Source of the DNA: NORP240 sp038134485
Lineage (GTDB): Bacteria > Pseudomonadota > Gammaproteobacteria > Pseudomonadales > Pseudohongiellaceae
Direction: 5' to 3'
NCBI GenBank assembly: GCA_038134485.1
Contig: JAYPVG010000002.1
Span: 116,890 to 180,889, forward strand
Length of the DNA: 64,000 bases
This document shows, one piece after another, positions 51,282 to 60,413 of the stretch. A model generated the notes under the pieces. It saw only the letters and a program-made list of their open reading frames with translations. It was not told the DNA's origin and ran no database searches. The stretch's first letter is position 1. Every line of letters begins with the position of its first letter. The position numbers were made by a program, and so were the translations under genes.

Positions 51282-52295
51282 TCAGTCCCCTTTTGCATTC
51301 AAAAGCTTTGCCGCTTGCGGGGCAAAATAGGTGAGTATGGCATCGGCGCCTGCGCGTTTGATGCAAGTTAGCGATTCCAATGCAACAGCGTCCGCCTCCA
51401 GCCAACCATTGCGTGCGGCGGCCATGTGCATCGCATACTCACCACTAACCTGGTAGACAAATGTTGGGACACCGAACCGGGCTTTTACTTTTGCCACGAT
51501 ATCGAGATAGGGCATTCCGGGTTTAACCATTACCATATCAGCACCCTCCGCAAGATCCAGCGCTACTTCCTGACAGGCCTCATCGCTGTTCGCCACATCC
51601 ATCTGATAGGTGTACTTGTTGCCGCCTCCTAGATTGGAACTCGAACCCACGGCATCGCGGAATGGTCCGTAGTAGCTGGAAGCATACTTGGCCGAATAGG
51701 CGAGAATTCGGGTATAGATCTGACCTGACTGTTCGAGAGCTTCTCTTATCGCACCGATCCTGCCGTCCATCATGTCCGAAGGTGCGACCATGTCGGCGCC
51801 AGCCTCGGCCTGGGATACAGCTTGTCGAACCAGGGTCTCAACGGTTTCATCGTTTAGTACATAACCGCTCTCGTCAATGATGCCGTCCTGCCCATGGGTA
51901 GTATAGGGATCCAGCGCGACATCGGTTATAACTCCGAGTTCGGGAAACCGCTCCTTCAGCGCCCTAACCGCGCGTTGCACCAGTCCATTCTCATTAAAGG
52001 CCTCGCGACCGTCCTCTGTCTTGGTCGCCGCATCCGGCGAGGGAAACAGCGCTACAGCCGGTATGTTCAGATTACAGAGCTCTTCTGCCTCTTTCACAAG
52101 TTCGTCTATGCTGAGCCGATGCTTTTCTGGCATCGATTGGATAGGTTGACGCTGGCGATCGCCTTCGACGATGAAAATTGGGTAAATAAGGTCATCCACA
52201 GACAGTCGGGTTTCACGCATCAGACGACGACTGAATTCATCACGTCGCATACGTCGCATGCGGGTTATCGGGAATTTTCTTTCGAAATCTGACAC
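51282..52295 (-). CDS. hemB: Porphobilinogen synthase (delta-aminolevulinic acid dehydratase)
   Basis: Joins two aminolevulinate molecules into porphobilinogen, the step before hemC. The 337-residue enzyme has the active lysine segment MVKPGMPYLD and the second lysine in AYSAKYASSYYGPFRDA. The metal region reads VALDPYTTHGQDG, with aspartates in place of the cysteines of zinc enzymes; this is the magnesium type also found in P. aeruginosa. Together with hemC and hemD the window holds three consecutive steps of heme synthesis, plus hemW. Confidence 0.97.
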   Translation of the reverse strand: MSDFERKFPITRMRRMRRDEFSRRLMRETRLSVDDLIYPIFIVEGDRQRQPIQSMPEKHRLSIDELVKEAEELCNLNIPAVALFPSPDAATKTEDGREAFNENGLVQRAVRALKERFPELGVITDVALDPYTTHGQDGIIDESGYVLNDETVETLVRQAVSQAEAGADMVAPSDMMDGRIGAIREALEQSGQIYTRILAYSAKYASSYYGPFRDAVGSSSNLGGGNKYTYQMDVANSDEACQEVALDLAEGADMVMVKPGMPYLDIVAKVKARFGVPTFVYQVSGEYAMHMAAARNGWLEADAVALESLTCIKRAGADAILTYFAPQAAKLLNAKGD

Positions 52296-52395
52296 GTTTC
52301 TTTCCTATGCTTCCTGTTGACTTCAGACACTGGTAAGTTAAAGGTAATATGGCTGGAATTGAAAGGAAAGAGGATTGAAAAGCGTCATTGATATT

Positions 52396-52420
52396 GTGGC
52401 CGGTGTTACAACGCGGCCAC
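52396..52420. promoter_or_regulatory. GC-rich inverted repeat between hemB and the VTT fusion gene
   Basis: GTGGCCG (52396-52402) pairs perfectly with CGGCCAC (52414-52420) over an 11-base loop, in the 194-bp divergent region, 70 bp upstream of the TTG start of the fusion gene. It may be an operator for either gene; there is no adjoining uridine run to make it a terminator. Confidence 0.35.
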
Positions 52421-52489
52421 AGTCAATTCAAGATTTGATCAAACCGGTATCTGGCAGGAGCGCCGAGGCTTAATTCAGGAATCCCAGCA

Positions 52490-54625
52490 TTGAAGCAAAC
52501 AAAAATCGTCCTGGTCGCCGTTCTGGCCCTCTTACTGCTGTTTTATTTCATTTTTGATCTGAACAGGTTCCTGACGCTGGATTACGTGCAGTCACAGCTC
52601 GAGGCCATCGCTCAGTACAAGGACGAAAACTTTCTCCTTTTTGCCACAGGCTACTTCAGCACTTACGTACTGGTTACTGCGCTATCGATTCCGGGCGCAG
52701 TGCTAATGACCTTGCTTGGAGGCGCTGTCTTCGGTCTCACGTGGGGGGTGTTGCTGGTGTCGTTTGCCAGCAGCATTGGCGCTACATTGGCTTTTCTAGT
52801 CTCTCGAATTTTGCTCCGCGATTGGGTCCAGAGCCGCTTTGGAGACTACCTGGCGCCCGTCAACAAGGGCATCAGTGAGGACGGCGCTTTCTACCTCTTC
52901 AGTCTCAGGATGGTGCCAATTTTCCCGTTTTTCATGATCAACCTTTTAATGGGATTGACGCCTATCGGAACTGGCGCGTTTTACCTGGTTAGCCAGCTAG
53001 GCATGCTCCTTGGCACGATCGTATTCGTCAATGCCGGGTCAGAGCTGGCACAGATCAGTTCGTTGTCCGGGCTGGTCAGTGGATCCGTGTTATTTTCTTT
53101 TTCGCTCATCGGACTTTTTCCTTTGCTGGCCAAGCTAGTTGTTAGCTTGATCAAACGCAATCGCGTGCTTGGGTCGTTTCAGAAACCTGAATATTTTGAC
53201 ACCAACGTGGTGGTACTAGGCGGTGGCTCTGCGGGTCTGGTAGCGGCACTGATAGTCGCTGGAGCCAAGGCCCGAGTGATGCTGATCGAAAAGCACAAGA
53301 TGGGGGGAGACTGTCTCAATACAGGTTGTGTGCCGAGCAAGACCCTTATCCGCAGTGGCAAAATTTTCTCCTACCTGCGCCGAGCAGAGGAGTATGGGCT
53401 GCGCGCCGTGTCCGGCGAAGTCGACTTCCCTGCGGTGATGAATCGTGTACAGCAGGTAATCAAGACCATCGAACCGCACGATTCGGTTGAGCGATTCACC
53501 TCTCTCGGAGTTGAATGCGAGCAAGGAGAAGCACGGATTCTGACTCCTTACCAGGTCGAGGTGAACGGGCGGGTTATCAATACGCGCTCAATCATTATAG
53601 CGACCGGCGCGCGGCCGTTAGTGCCCACAATCCCGGGACTGGACAAAATCGACTATCTGACTTCGGATACTGTCTGGGAACTACGTGAATTGCCGCGTCG
53701 ATTGCTGGTGATCGGAGGCGGACCAATTGGGTGCGAACTGGCGCAAGCGTTCAATAATCTCGGCGCTGAGGTAATCCAGGTAGATCTGGCGTCCAGAATT
53801 CTGCCCAGGGAGGATGATGAGGTTTCCGAACTGATAGTCAATCGCTTCCGGCAACAGGGCATTAAAGTGTTGACCAGTCACCGGGTCATTGGTTTTCGCG
53901 GTACCGAGAAGGGTTCGGTCGCAGAAGTAGAGCACGAGGGAAATAGAACGGAAATTGAATTCGACAGGGTATTGCTGGCCATCGGACGCAAGGCCAATGT
54001 TGAAGGGTTTGGGTTGGAGGAATTGCAAATGCCCCTGACCCGTGAGGGTACTCTGGAGGTCAATCAGTACCTGCAGACCGCTTTCCCAAATATCTATGCC
54101 TGTGGTGACGTAGTCGGTCCTTACCAGTTCACACATATGGCGTCGTTTCAAGCCTGGTATGCGGCGCTGAATGCCCTGGCGGGCTGGCTCCGCAGGTCGC
54201 GAGTCAATTACCGGGTGGTGCCATGGGCGACCTTCATCGATCCGGAAGTGGCAAGGGTTGGTTTGAGCGAAAAGGAAGCCAGGGAGGGAAATGTCGCCTA
54301 TGAAGTCACTCGTTATGACCTGACTGGTCTGGACAGGGCGTTAGCGGACGGCGAAGCTCATGGTTTTGTCAAAGTGCTGACCGTACCTGGCAAGGACCGG
54401 ATTCTGGGAGTGACCATTGTTGGCTACCATGCTGCAGAGTTGATTTCCGAGTATGTTTTTGCGATGACCCATGGTCTCGGTCTCAGGAAGATAGCTGCCA
54501 CCACTCATATTTATCCGACGCTTACTGAGGCCAACAAGTTTGCCGCCAATGCCTGGCGCAGCGCTCGGCTGCCGGTGAGGCTTTTCCCCCTTTTGGAACG
54601 ATTTTTCCGCTGGCAGAGGCGGTGA
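52490..54625 (+). CDS. VTT-domain membrane protein fused to FAD-dependent disulfide oxidoreductase
   Basis: A 711-residue protein with two parts. Residues 1-225 are a TVP38/TMEM64-type VTT (DedA-like) domain with about six hydrophobic segments (SIPGAVLMTLLGGAVFGLTWG, then the LRMVPIFPFFMINLLMG signature). From about 240 it is a class I disulfide oxidoreductase: VVVLGGGSAGLVAAL for FAD, the redox pair Cys275/Cys280 (CLNTGCVPSK), VIGGGPIGCELAQAF for NAD(P)H and YACGDVVG for FAD. The C-terminal motif reads HIYPTLTEANKF with Tyr675 where the usual HPT has histidine, as in mercuric reductases. Translation seems to start at TTG 52490. Function is unknown. Confidence 0.88.
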   Translation: MKQTKIVLVAVLALLLLFYFIFDLNRFLTLDYVQSQLEAIAQYKDENFLLFATGYFSTYVLVTALSIPGAVLMTLLGGAVFGLTWGVLLVSFASSIGATLAFLVSRILLRDWVQSRFGDYLAPVNKGISEDGAFYLFSLRMVPIFPFFMINLLMGLTPIGTGAFYLVSQLGMLLGTIVFVNAGSELAQISSLSGLVSGSVLFSFSLIGLFPLLAKLVVSLIKRNRVLGSFQKPEYFDTNVVVLGGGSAGLVAALIVAGAKARVMLIEKHKMGGDCLNTGCVPSKTLIRSGKIFSYLRRAEEYGLRAVSGEVDFPAVMNRVQQVIKTIEPHDSVERFTSLGVECEQGEARILTPYQVEVNGRVINTRSIIIATGARPLVPTIPGLDKIDYLTSDTVWELRELPRRLLVIGGGPIGCELAQAFNNLGAEVIQVDLASRILPREDDEVSELIVNRFRQQGIKVLTSHRVIGFRGTEKGSVAEVEHEGNRTEIEFDRVLLAIGRKANVEGFGLEELQMPLTREGTLEVNQYLQTAFPNIYACGDVVGPYQFTHMASFQAWYAALNALAGWLRRSRVNYRVVPWATFIDPEVARVGLSEKEAREGNVAYEVTRYDLTGLDRALADGEAHGFVKVLTVPGKDRILGVTIVGYHAAELISEYVFAMTHGLGLRKIAATTHIYPTLTEANKFAANAWRSARLPVRLFPLLERFFRWQRR

Positions 54626-54638
54626 GCTCAGCGGTCGG

Positions 54639-56213
54639 TCACAGCCGAAAGGCATTCCATTCCGCCAGAAACTGGTCGAACGCAATAGAATCGTTTGCTT
54701 CGATTTCTTTCTGCCGTTCCATCGACACTGAGCTGGCTGCTTCCAGCAAGGCCAGGTTGTTGCTGTCGATCGAACCTTTCAAGAGCTGGTGCCGATGTTC
54801 CAGCGACAGGCCCATGGCAAAGCGATAGAACGACTTGTCAGCCTCACGCATAGCTTGCAGCAGTCGACCGGATGGTGTCAGGTTCGGATTGCGCACTTTC
54901 TCTCTTTGCTTTGCCAGACTTGCAGAATGCCCCTTAGTGGCCTGGGACTCGTCAAGTAAAGCCGCGGCATGATCTATTCCAGCGAGCAGCGTCTCCGCCC
55001 AGTCAGACAGCAGAACTGGCTGCTCGCGCCAATGCAGCAGCAATTCCGGATCTCGACCCCTGGCAATCACCGCTTCCAGATTGTTGCCGACCTCCCGTTG
55101 TTCAGCCGGATTGCAATCCGGACTATCACTCAACAGGCAATACAACAGAAAGGCGTCCATGAACCTCGATTGTTCAGTGCTGATTCCGATTGGATTAAAG
55201 GGATCGAGGTCGAGTGCTCTGACTTCCACATACTCAATTCCCCCTCGCAACAGGGCGGAAATAGGTCGCTCACCGGGCTTAGTGGTACGTTTTGGCCGGA
55301 TGGTGCTGTAAAACTCGTTTTCCAGTTGCAGCAGGTTACTGTTCATCTGCAGAGGTTCGCCATTCGCGCCCGGTCCTATCTTTTGGTAGGGCTCATAGGG
55401 CGTTCGCATGGCACCATCCAGACTCTCCACATAGCTTGACAGATCGTTATAACAAACGAACAGAGACTTCTGGGCATCGCTTCGGTAACCCAGGTCTCCC
55501 ATGCGCAAACAGGTTGCGTCGGGCAGAAACAGAGTATCCTCGTCATATTTTTCGAGCCCGTGCTGACGATCTTTGGCAAAACACCTGCAGGTTACCGGAG
55601 ACGCCCCGAACAGGAACAGTAGCAGCCAGCTGTAGCGATGGAAGTTACGAATGAGATGCAAGTAGCGCGACGTTCTGAATTCCTGCAGGCTGCCCAGGAC
55701 CCGACAGTGTTGTTGAAATGCCGGCCAGAATTCGTCCGGCATCGAAAAATTGTAATGAATTCCCGCAATGGTTTGCATCAGACTGCCGTATCGTTGACTC
55801 AGGCCCCGGCGGTAAAGAGTCTTCAGACGTCCGATATTGGAGCTACCGTACTGCGCCAGTGGAATGTCTTCAATGTTCCCTGTGGGGCAGGGCATGCTGC
55901 AGACCCACAGCATCTCGTCGTTTTTTAGATGCTGAAAGGTATAGCGGTGAATGGCTTCGAGAAAGCCCAGGCATTCTTCAATATCGTCGTTAACCGGAGT
56001 GATGAACTCGAGCAAGGCTTCGGAAAAGTCAGTAGTTATGTAGGGATTGGTCAATGCTGACCCAAGCCCGGTCGGATGTTGCGACAGAGCTATACCACCT
56101 TGGGGCGAGACGCGCAGACTTTCCTTCTCGATGCCCCGCTGCACTTTTCCCCATGCAGAGGGAAACTCGGTCAAATTGAAATGTCTGAGGCTTTCCTGAA
56201 AATTAGTGCTCAA
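54639..56213 (-). CDS. gshA: Glutamate-cysteine ligase
   Basis: First enzyme of glutathione synthesis. From the TTG at 56213 the product has 524 residues (E. coli 518). Visible are RGIEKESLRVSPQGGIALSQHP, ITTDFSEALLEFITP and DATCLRMGDLGYRSDAQKSLFVCYNDL, all typical of the proteobacterial GshA. GAGGT lies six bases before this TTG; another TTG 11 codons upstream (56246) lacks such a site. A 261-bp gap separates it from hslR on the same strand. gshB, the partner enzyme, is at 21731-22681. Confidence 0.95.
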   Translation of the reverse strand: MSTNFQESLRHFNLTEFPSAWGKVQRGIEKESLRVSPQGGIALSQHPTGLGSALTNPYITTDFSEALLEFITPVNDDIEECLGFLEAIHRYTFQHLKNDEMLWVCSMPCPTGNIEDIPLAQYGSSNIGRLKTLYRRGLSQRYGSLMQTIAGIHYNFSMPDEFWPAFQQHCRVLGSLQEFRTSRYLHLIRNFHRYSWLLLFLFGASPVTCRCFAKDRQHGLEKYDEDTLFLPDATCLRMGDLGYRSDAQKSLFVCYNDLSSYVESLDGAMRTPYEPYQKIGPGANGEPLQMNSNLLQLENEFYSTIRPKRTTKPGERPISALLRGGIEYVEVRALDLDPFNPIGISTEQSRFMDAFLLYCLLSDSPDCNPAEQREVGNNLEAVIARGRDPELLLHWREQPVLLSDWAETLLAGIDHAAALLDESQATKGHSASLAKQREKVRNPNLTPSGRLLQAMREADKSFYRFAMGLSLEHRHQLLKGSIDSNNLALLEAASSVSMERQKEIEANDSIAFDQFLAEWNAFRL

Positions 56214-56474
56214 CGAACTACCTCGATCGTATACGGGCCCACCCAATGCGGCGATTTCCCTTACCTGTTCTTATATTATTCTTTGCTCACCTCGGCTGGT
56301 TACGCGCCTGCGTGGCAAAATTTCAGTCCAGAGCCTGGAGTCTCGCTTCTGCTCGAGACATTGAGCCGGTGCATATTCTATCGGAACTGATCAATCAGGT
56401 CGCCAACCTGTTGATCGATTTTGTCCGGATTCTACTGAGACTCATTTCGAGGCCGGCGGAGGTCGCGGGTGTAT

Positions 56475-56894
56475 TCAATCCAACTGCGAATTTTTGAATT
56501 GATGGATCAGGCGGCGATCTCTTTTACTGGGGCGTCCCTCGGTCTGCAGGTGCCTGGGCAGAGTTTTGCGCTGCTCCAAGTGTTGCTGTCTCTGTTCAAT
56601 GCTTTCCAACGTTTCCTCATAGAGCAACTGGGCTTCGGGTGCTCCACGGCGTTGTTCTGAAAGGGCTTTGACGACGACAGTTTTCTCATCAAAGCCCTGT
56701 CGCAGGGAAATTTTTAACCCTACCGTAATTTCTTTGCCAGGCTTGGCCCGCACGCCCTCGCAGTGGACCTTGCCGCCGTCGATTGCCTGCTTGGCGATAG
56801 CTCGGGTCTTGTAAAACCGCGCAGCCCACAACCATTTATCGAGCCTGACTTTGTCAGTTTTGCCGCTCGAGTTGGATTTTTCCGAATTTGCCAT
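56475..56894 (-). CDS. hslR: Ribosome-associated heat shock protein Hsp15
   Basis: A 139-residue RNA-binding protein with an S4 domain at the N-terminus (VRLDKWLWAARFYKTRAIAKQAIDGGKVHCEG) and a basic C-terminal tail (GRPSKRDRRLIHQFKN). Hsp15 binds stalled 50S subunits carrying nascent chains and helps recycle them after heat shock. The ATG at 56894 is two bases past the yrfG stop, giving a tight yrfG-hslR unit, also known from E. coli. A TTG two codons upstream is possible. Confidence 0.93.
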   Translation of the reverse strand: MANSEKSNSSGKTDKVRLDKWLWAARFYKTRAIAKQAIDGGKVHCEGVRAKPGKEITVGLKISLRQGFDEKTVVVKALSEQRRGAPEAQLLYEETLESIEQRQQHLEQRKTLPRHLQTEGRPSKRDRRLIHQFKNSQLD

Positions 56895-56896
56895 GG

Positions 56897-57622
56897 TCAA
56901 GTCGTCCCCGCCACTTCCCGATCCCGATACGCGGGCATAATCTGCTGAAAATCGATAATTTGCGGATAGTCTTCCAGCAACAAGGGGGCCTGCTGGCTAT
57001 CGGGTTGATGAATGCCGTAAAGGTACCTGATACCCTCGCGCTCTGCCTGCCGCAGCACGGGAAGACTGTCATCCACCAGCATGGTGCGCTCGGGCTGATA
57101 GTGTTCAAGCTCCATCAGTTTTGTCCAGAAGCCTTGATTTTCCTTGGCGAGCCTCAAGGTATGAGCGCTTATCGTGTTGTCGAAATATCTGTCTATCCCG
57201 GTGTGCTGCATCTTCAGATTCAGACTGTCAGGATGGGCGTTAGTGATCAGGAGTATGCGTTTGTCGAGGCTGCGTAATTTCACCAGTAGATCAATCACGT
57301 AGGGTCTGATTATTATCTTGTGTTTCACTTCCTGCTTGAGCAGCGCGATGTTCAAGTCGAGCTGTTTGGCCCAGAAATCAAGGCAGTACCAGTTTAGAGT
57401 GCCGCGCTGCTCGGCATACATCGCCTGCAGCGTCGCGTTGGCGGATTCACTGTCCAATCCCTGCGCTCTTGCCCAGACATCCGGCAGAAAGGATTGCCAG
57501 AAGTAGTTGTCGAAATGCAGGTCCAGCAGAGTTCCGTCCATGTCGAACATGACCGTATCGATCTGCGACCAGGGTGGCATCAGGCTGTCTTGCCGGTGGC
57601 TTTCGTTGGCTAACTCACGCAT
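56897..57622 (-). CDS. yrfG: GMP/IMP nucleotidase (YrfG, HAD family)
   Basis: A 241-residue HAD hydrolase. DTVMFDMDGTLLDLHFDNYFWQ is motif I and matches E. coli YrfG closely, NWYCLDFWAKQL is a family-specific segment, LLITNAHPDSLNLKMQHTGI carries motif II and TMLVDDSLPVL motif III/IV. YrfG dephosphorylates GMP and IMP in vitro. It is followed by hslR two bases after its stop, the E. coli order, and is divergent from cysQ with 44 bp between starts. Confidence 0.92.
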   Translation of the reverse strand: MRELANESHRQDSLMPPWSQIDTVMFDMDGTLLDLHFDNYFWQSFLPDVWARAQGLDSESANATLQAMYAEQRGTLNWYCLDFWAKQLDLNIALLKQEVKHKIIIRPYVIDLLVKLRSLDKRILLITNAHPDSLNLKMQHTGIDRYFDNTISAHTLRLAKENQGFWTKLMELEHYQPERTMLVDDSLPVLRQAEREGIRYLYGIHQPDSQQAPLLLEDYPQIIDFQQIMPAYRDREVAGTT

Positions 57623-57666
57623 AGTAGGGCTTGAGTGTTCATTTATCCGGATTCAGGAATTTAACA

Positions 57667-58482
57667 ATGGATGATAGAGACCTGCTGGCGTTGGCGGACC
57701 GGGTGGCCCGGGCCGCAGGGCAGCAAATACTCGCAGTTTACAACAAGACCGGCAACATTGATGTAACGATCAAGGACGACAGGTCGCCTTTGACAGAGGC
57801 AGACCGTCGGGCCAATCGGATCATCGTAAGCGAGCTTTCCGAGGCGGTTCCGAACATCCCTGTTTTATCTGAAGAATCCGAGCACCTGGACTTTTCCGAG
57901 CGCGGCCGCTGGGGAAAATACTGGTTGGTTGATCCCCTGGACGGCACCAAAGAGTTCATCAAGCGGAACGGCGAATTTACAGTGAACATTGCCCTGATAG
58001 ACCGGGGTCGCCCGCTGCTCGGGGTCGTGCATGTCCCCGTAACCGGGGTGACCTACCGCGGACTTTACGAAAGTGGTGCCAGCAAAACCGAAAACGGCAG
58101 GACAACAGCTATTCGCTGCCGACCGATTACGCCAGGGCAGAAAACTCTGAAGGTAGTAGCGAGCAGAAGCCACCGAGCTGCCGATCTCGATGACCTCCTG
58201 GACCGCATACGCCTCAAGTTTGGCGATCTGGAACTGGTTAGTATGGGGAGTTCACTGAAAATCTGTCTGGTTGCCAGCGGTGAGGCCGATCTCTATCCGC
58301 GGCTGGGACCGACCTGTGAATGGGATACTGCGGCAGCTCACGCGGTGCTGTTGGCCGCTGGTGGGTCGCTGGTCGATCCCCGGTTTAACGAATTACGTTA
58401 CAACAGCAAGGCAGAACTGCTGAATCCGCATTTCATCGCTATTGCTGATAGGGATTTTCCCTGGCGGCAGTTTTTCAGCTAA
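57667..58482 (+). CDS. cysQ: 3'(2'),5'-bisphosphate nucleotidase CysQ
   Basis: Lithium-sensitive magnesium phosphatase that recycles PAP, the by-product of sulfate assimilation, to AMP. The 271-residue protein has the inositol-phosphatase fold: ADRRANRIIVSEL, PVLSEES (metal ligand Glu), WLVDPLDGTKEFIKRNGEFTVNIALI (core motif) and CEWDTAAAHAVLLAAGG (last metal ligand). The ATG at 57667 has AGGAA seven bases upstream; a longer frame starts at 57631. It is divergent from yrfG. Confidence 0.95.
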   Translation: MDDRDLLALADRVARAAGQQILAVYNKTGNIDVTIKDDRSPLTEADRRANRIIVSELSEAVPNIPVLSEESEHLDFSERGRWGKYWLVDPLDGTKEFIKRNGEFTVNIALIDRGRPLLGVVHVPVTGVTYRGLYESGASKTENGRTTAIRCRPITPGQKTLKVVASRSHRAADLDDLLDRIRLKFGDLELVSMGSSLKICLVASGEADLYPRLGPTCEWDTAAAHAVLLAAGGSLVDPRFNELRYNSKAELLNPHFIAIADRDFPWRQFFS

Positions 58483-58513
58483 TCTTCCAGGTTCTGAATA
58501 GTGGGAGCATTCG

Positions 58514-60382
58514 ATGATTCGATACCTTGGGATCATAACCCTTGCCGTGCTGGTTGCCTGCAGCCCTGATGAATCGGCTAACGATGCGGTTTCGGCGGCC
58601 AGGGACTTCGATGTGACTGAACAACCAATTGCCGAATCAATCGTGCAATCCGAAACTGAGCGACTGACGGTCTGGCTTGATGAGCAATTTGAAGAATCGC
58701 TGCAGTTCAGTCCTGAATTCAAGACGATACTGGGCGACAAGTCCGATAACGATAAACTGGATGATCGTTCCGAAGCAGCCCTGCAGCGCGAGCTGGATTG
58801 GCAACGTAACAGCGTGGCTACAATGCGTGCACAGTTTGATTACCAGTTGCTCACTGCGACTGGAAAACTGTCGTGGGATTTGTGGGAGTACAATCTGGAA
58901 TTGGCAGAGCAGGGTCAGCCATACTGGCGCCATGGTTATATTTTTGGTCGCGGAGGGCCGCATGCTGGGTTGCCAAATTTCCTGATCAATTTTCACCAGG
59001 TGGAGACCTCCGAGGATGCCCGAGCCTACCTCGCGAGGCTGGAGGGAATACCCCGGGCATTCGATCAGCTGCTGGAACGGTCCCGTGCGGCGGCGGCGCA
59101 GGGCATACGGCAGCCCCGGTTTGCCTATGAATTCGCCCTCGATGAAATAAGCAGGATCACCTCGGGAAGCCCCTTTGACGCGGGTCAGGATTCACCTCTC
59201 TGGGCTGACCTGCAGAGCAAGGTAGGTCAGCTGGTGGACATTGATCAATTGAGTGACAGCCAGGCGGATGTCCTGCTGGAAGAAGGACGGCAGCTACTTA
59301 CCGGGCCGGTGGCCGAGGCATATCGGGGGGTGGCCGACTGGTTGCGGCAGGACATGGATAATGTCGGCGTGAATGCCAGAGGTGTATGGAGTCTTCCGGA
59401 GGGTGAGGCTTATTACAACTACCGATTGCGGCTGATGACAGGTCTGGATCTGACAGCCGACGAAATTCACGACATAGGTCTGACAGAGGTCACCCGGCTA
59501 ACAGGAGAAATGGAAGCCATCAGTCGCAGTGTCGGATTCGAAGGGCCTCTGCAGGAATTCTTTCTGTTCATGCGGCAAAGCGAGCAGTTTTATTACCCCA
59601 ATACAGATGAAGGCAGGCAGGCCTATCTGGAACTGGCGGACGACTATCTTGAGGCCATGAACGATCGATTGCCGGATTTCTTCGGTCGCTTGCCTCTGGC
59701 CGGTCTCGAGGTTCGCCGGGTAGAAGCATTCCGTGAACAGGACGGCGCGGCGCAGCATTACATGCCGGGTTCACCGGATGGTTCACGCCCCGGACTGTTC
59801 TATTCACATCTTTCCGATATGAGCGCCATGCCAATCTACCAATTGGAAGACGTGGCCTACCATGAGGGTAGCCCCGGACATCATATGCAGATCTCGATCC
59901 AGCAGGAGCTGACCGATGTTCCCCGTTTTCGAACCCAGTCCCGCAATACCGCTTACACCGAGGGGTGGGGGCTGTATGCCGAGTATCTCGCCAAGGAAAT
60001 GGGCTTTTTCAAGGATCCCTACTCGGATTTCGGCCGTCTGACCGGGGAAATCTGGCGAGCTATCCGTCTGGTAGTTGATACCGGGATTCATTCTAGGCAA
60101 TGGTCAGAAGAAGAGGCTGTTGCTTACATGCTTGAAAATTCGCCGCTTGCGGAGGGCGCTGTACGTTCGGAAATCCGGCGCTATATCACTGGTCCGGGGC
60201 AGGCGACAGCCTACAAGATCGGCATGATGCAATTTCTGGAGTTGCGTGAGCGCGCCAGGGAAGAGCTGGGAGGGAGATTCGATATCAGAGAATTCCACGA
60301 TGTGGTGCTCGGTGCCGGCGCCCTGCCGTTGCCGATTCTGCGCACCCAGGTTGAGCGCTGGATCGAAGAACAGAGAATTTGA
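58514..60382 (+). CDS. DUF885 family lipoprotein (putative metallopeptidase)
   Basis: A 622-residue protein starting MIRYLGIITLAVLVACSP, a lipoprotein signal with the cysteine of VAC at residue 16. The body is the DUF885 fold, largely helical, with the conserved YHEGSPGHHMQ (His450, Glu451, His456, His457), which resembles a zinc peptidase site. NTAYTEGWGLYAEYLAKEMGF supplies another conserved acidic region. The family is probably made of periplasmic or outer-membrane metal-dependent peptidases, but few are characterised. It starts 31 bp after cysQ and ends 31 bp before the serine hydrolase, with which it is likely co-transcribed. Confidence 0.9.
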   Translation: MIRYLGIITLAVLVACSPDESANDAVSAARDFDVTEQPIAESIVQSETERLTVWLDEQFEESLQFSPEFKTILGDKSDNDKLDDRSEAALQRELDWQRNSVATMRAQFDYQLLTATGKLSWDLWEYNLELAEQGQPYWRHGYIFGRGGPHAGLPNFLINFHQVETSEDARAYLARLEGIPRAFDQLLERSRAAAAQGIRQPRFAYEFALDEISRITSGSPFDAGQDSPLWADLQSKVGQLVDIDQLSDSQADVLLEEGRQLLTGPVAEAYRGVADWLRQDMDNVGVNARGVWSLPEGEAYYNYRLRLMTGLDLTADEIHDIGLTEVTRLTGEMEAISRSVGFEGPLQEFFLFMRQSEQFYYPNTDEGRQAYLELADDYLEAMNDRLPDFFGRLPLAGLEVRRVEAFREQDGAAQHYMPGSPDGSRPGLFYSHLSDMSAMPIYQLEDVAYHEGSPGHHMQISIQQELTDVPRFRTQSRNTAYTEGWGLYAEYLAKEMGFFKDPYSDFGRLTGEIWRAIRLVVDTGIHSRQWSEEEAVAYMLENSPLAEGAVRSEIRRYITGPGQATAYKIGMMQFLELRERAREELGGRFDIREFHDVVLGAGALPLPILRTQVERWIEEQRI

Positions 60383-60413
60383 AGGTGATTTGATTACCTT
60401 CGCGGGAGGTCAG

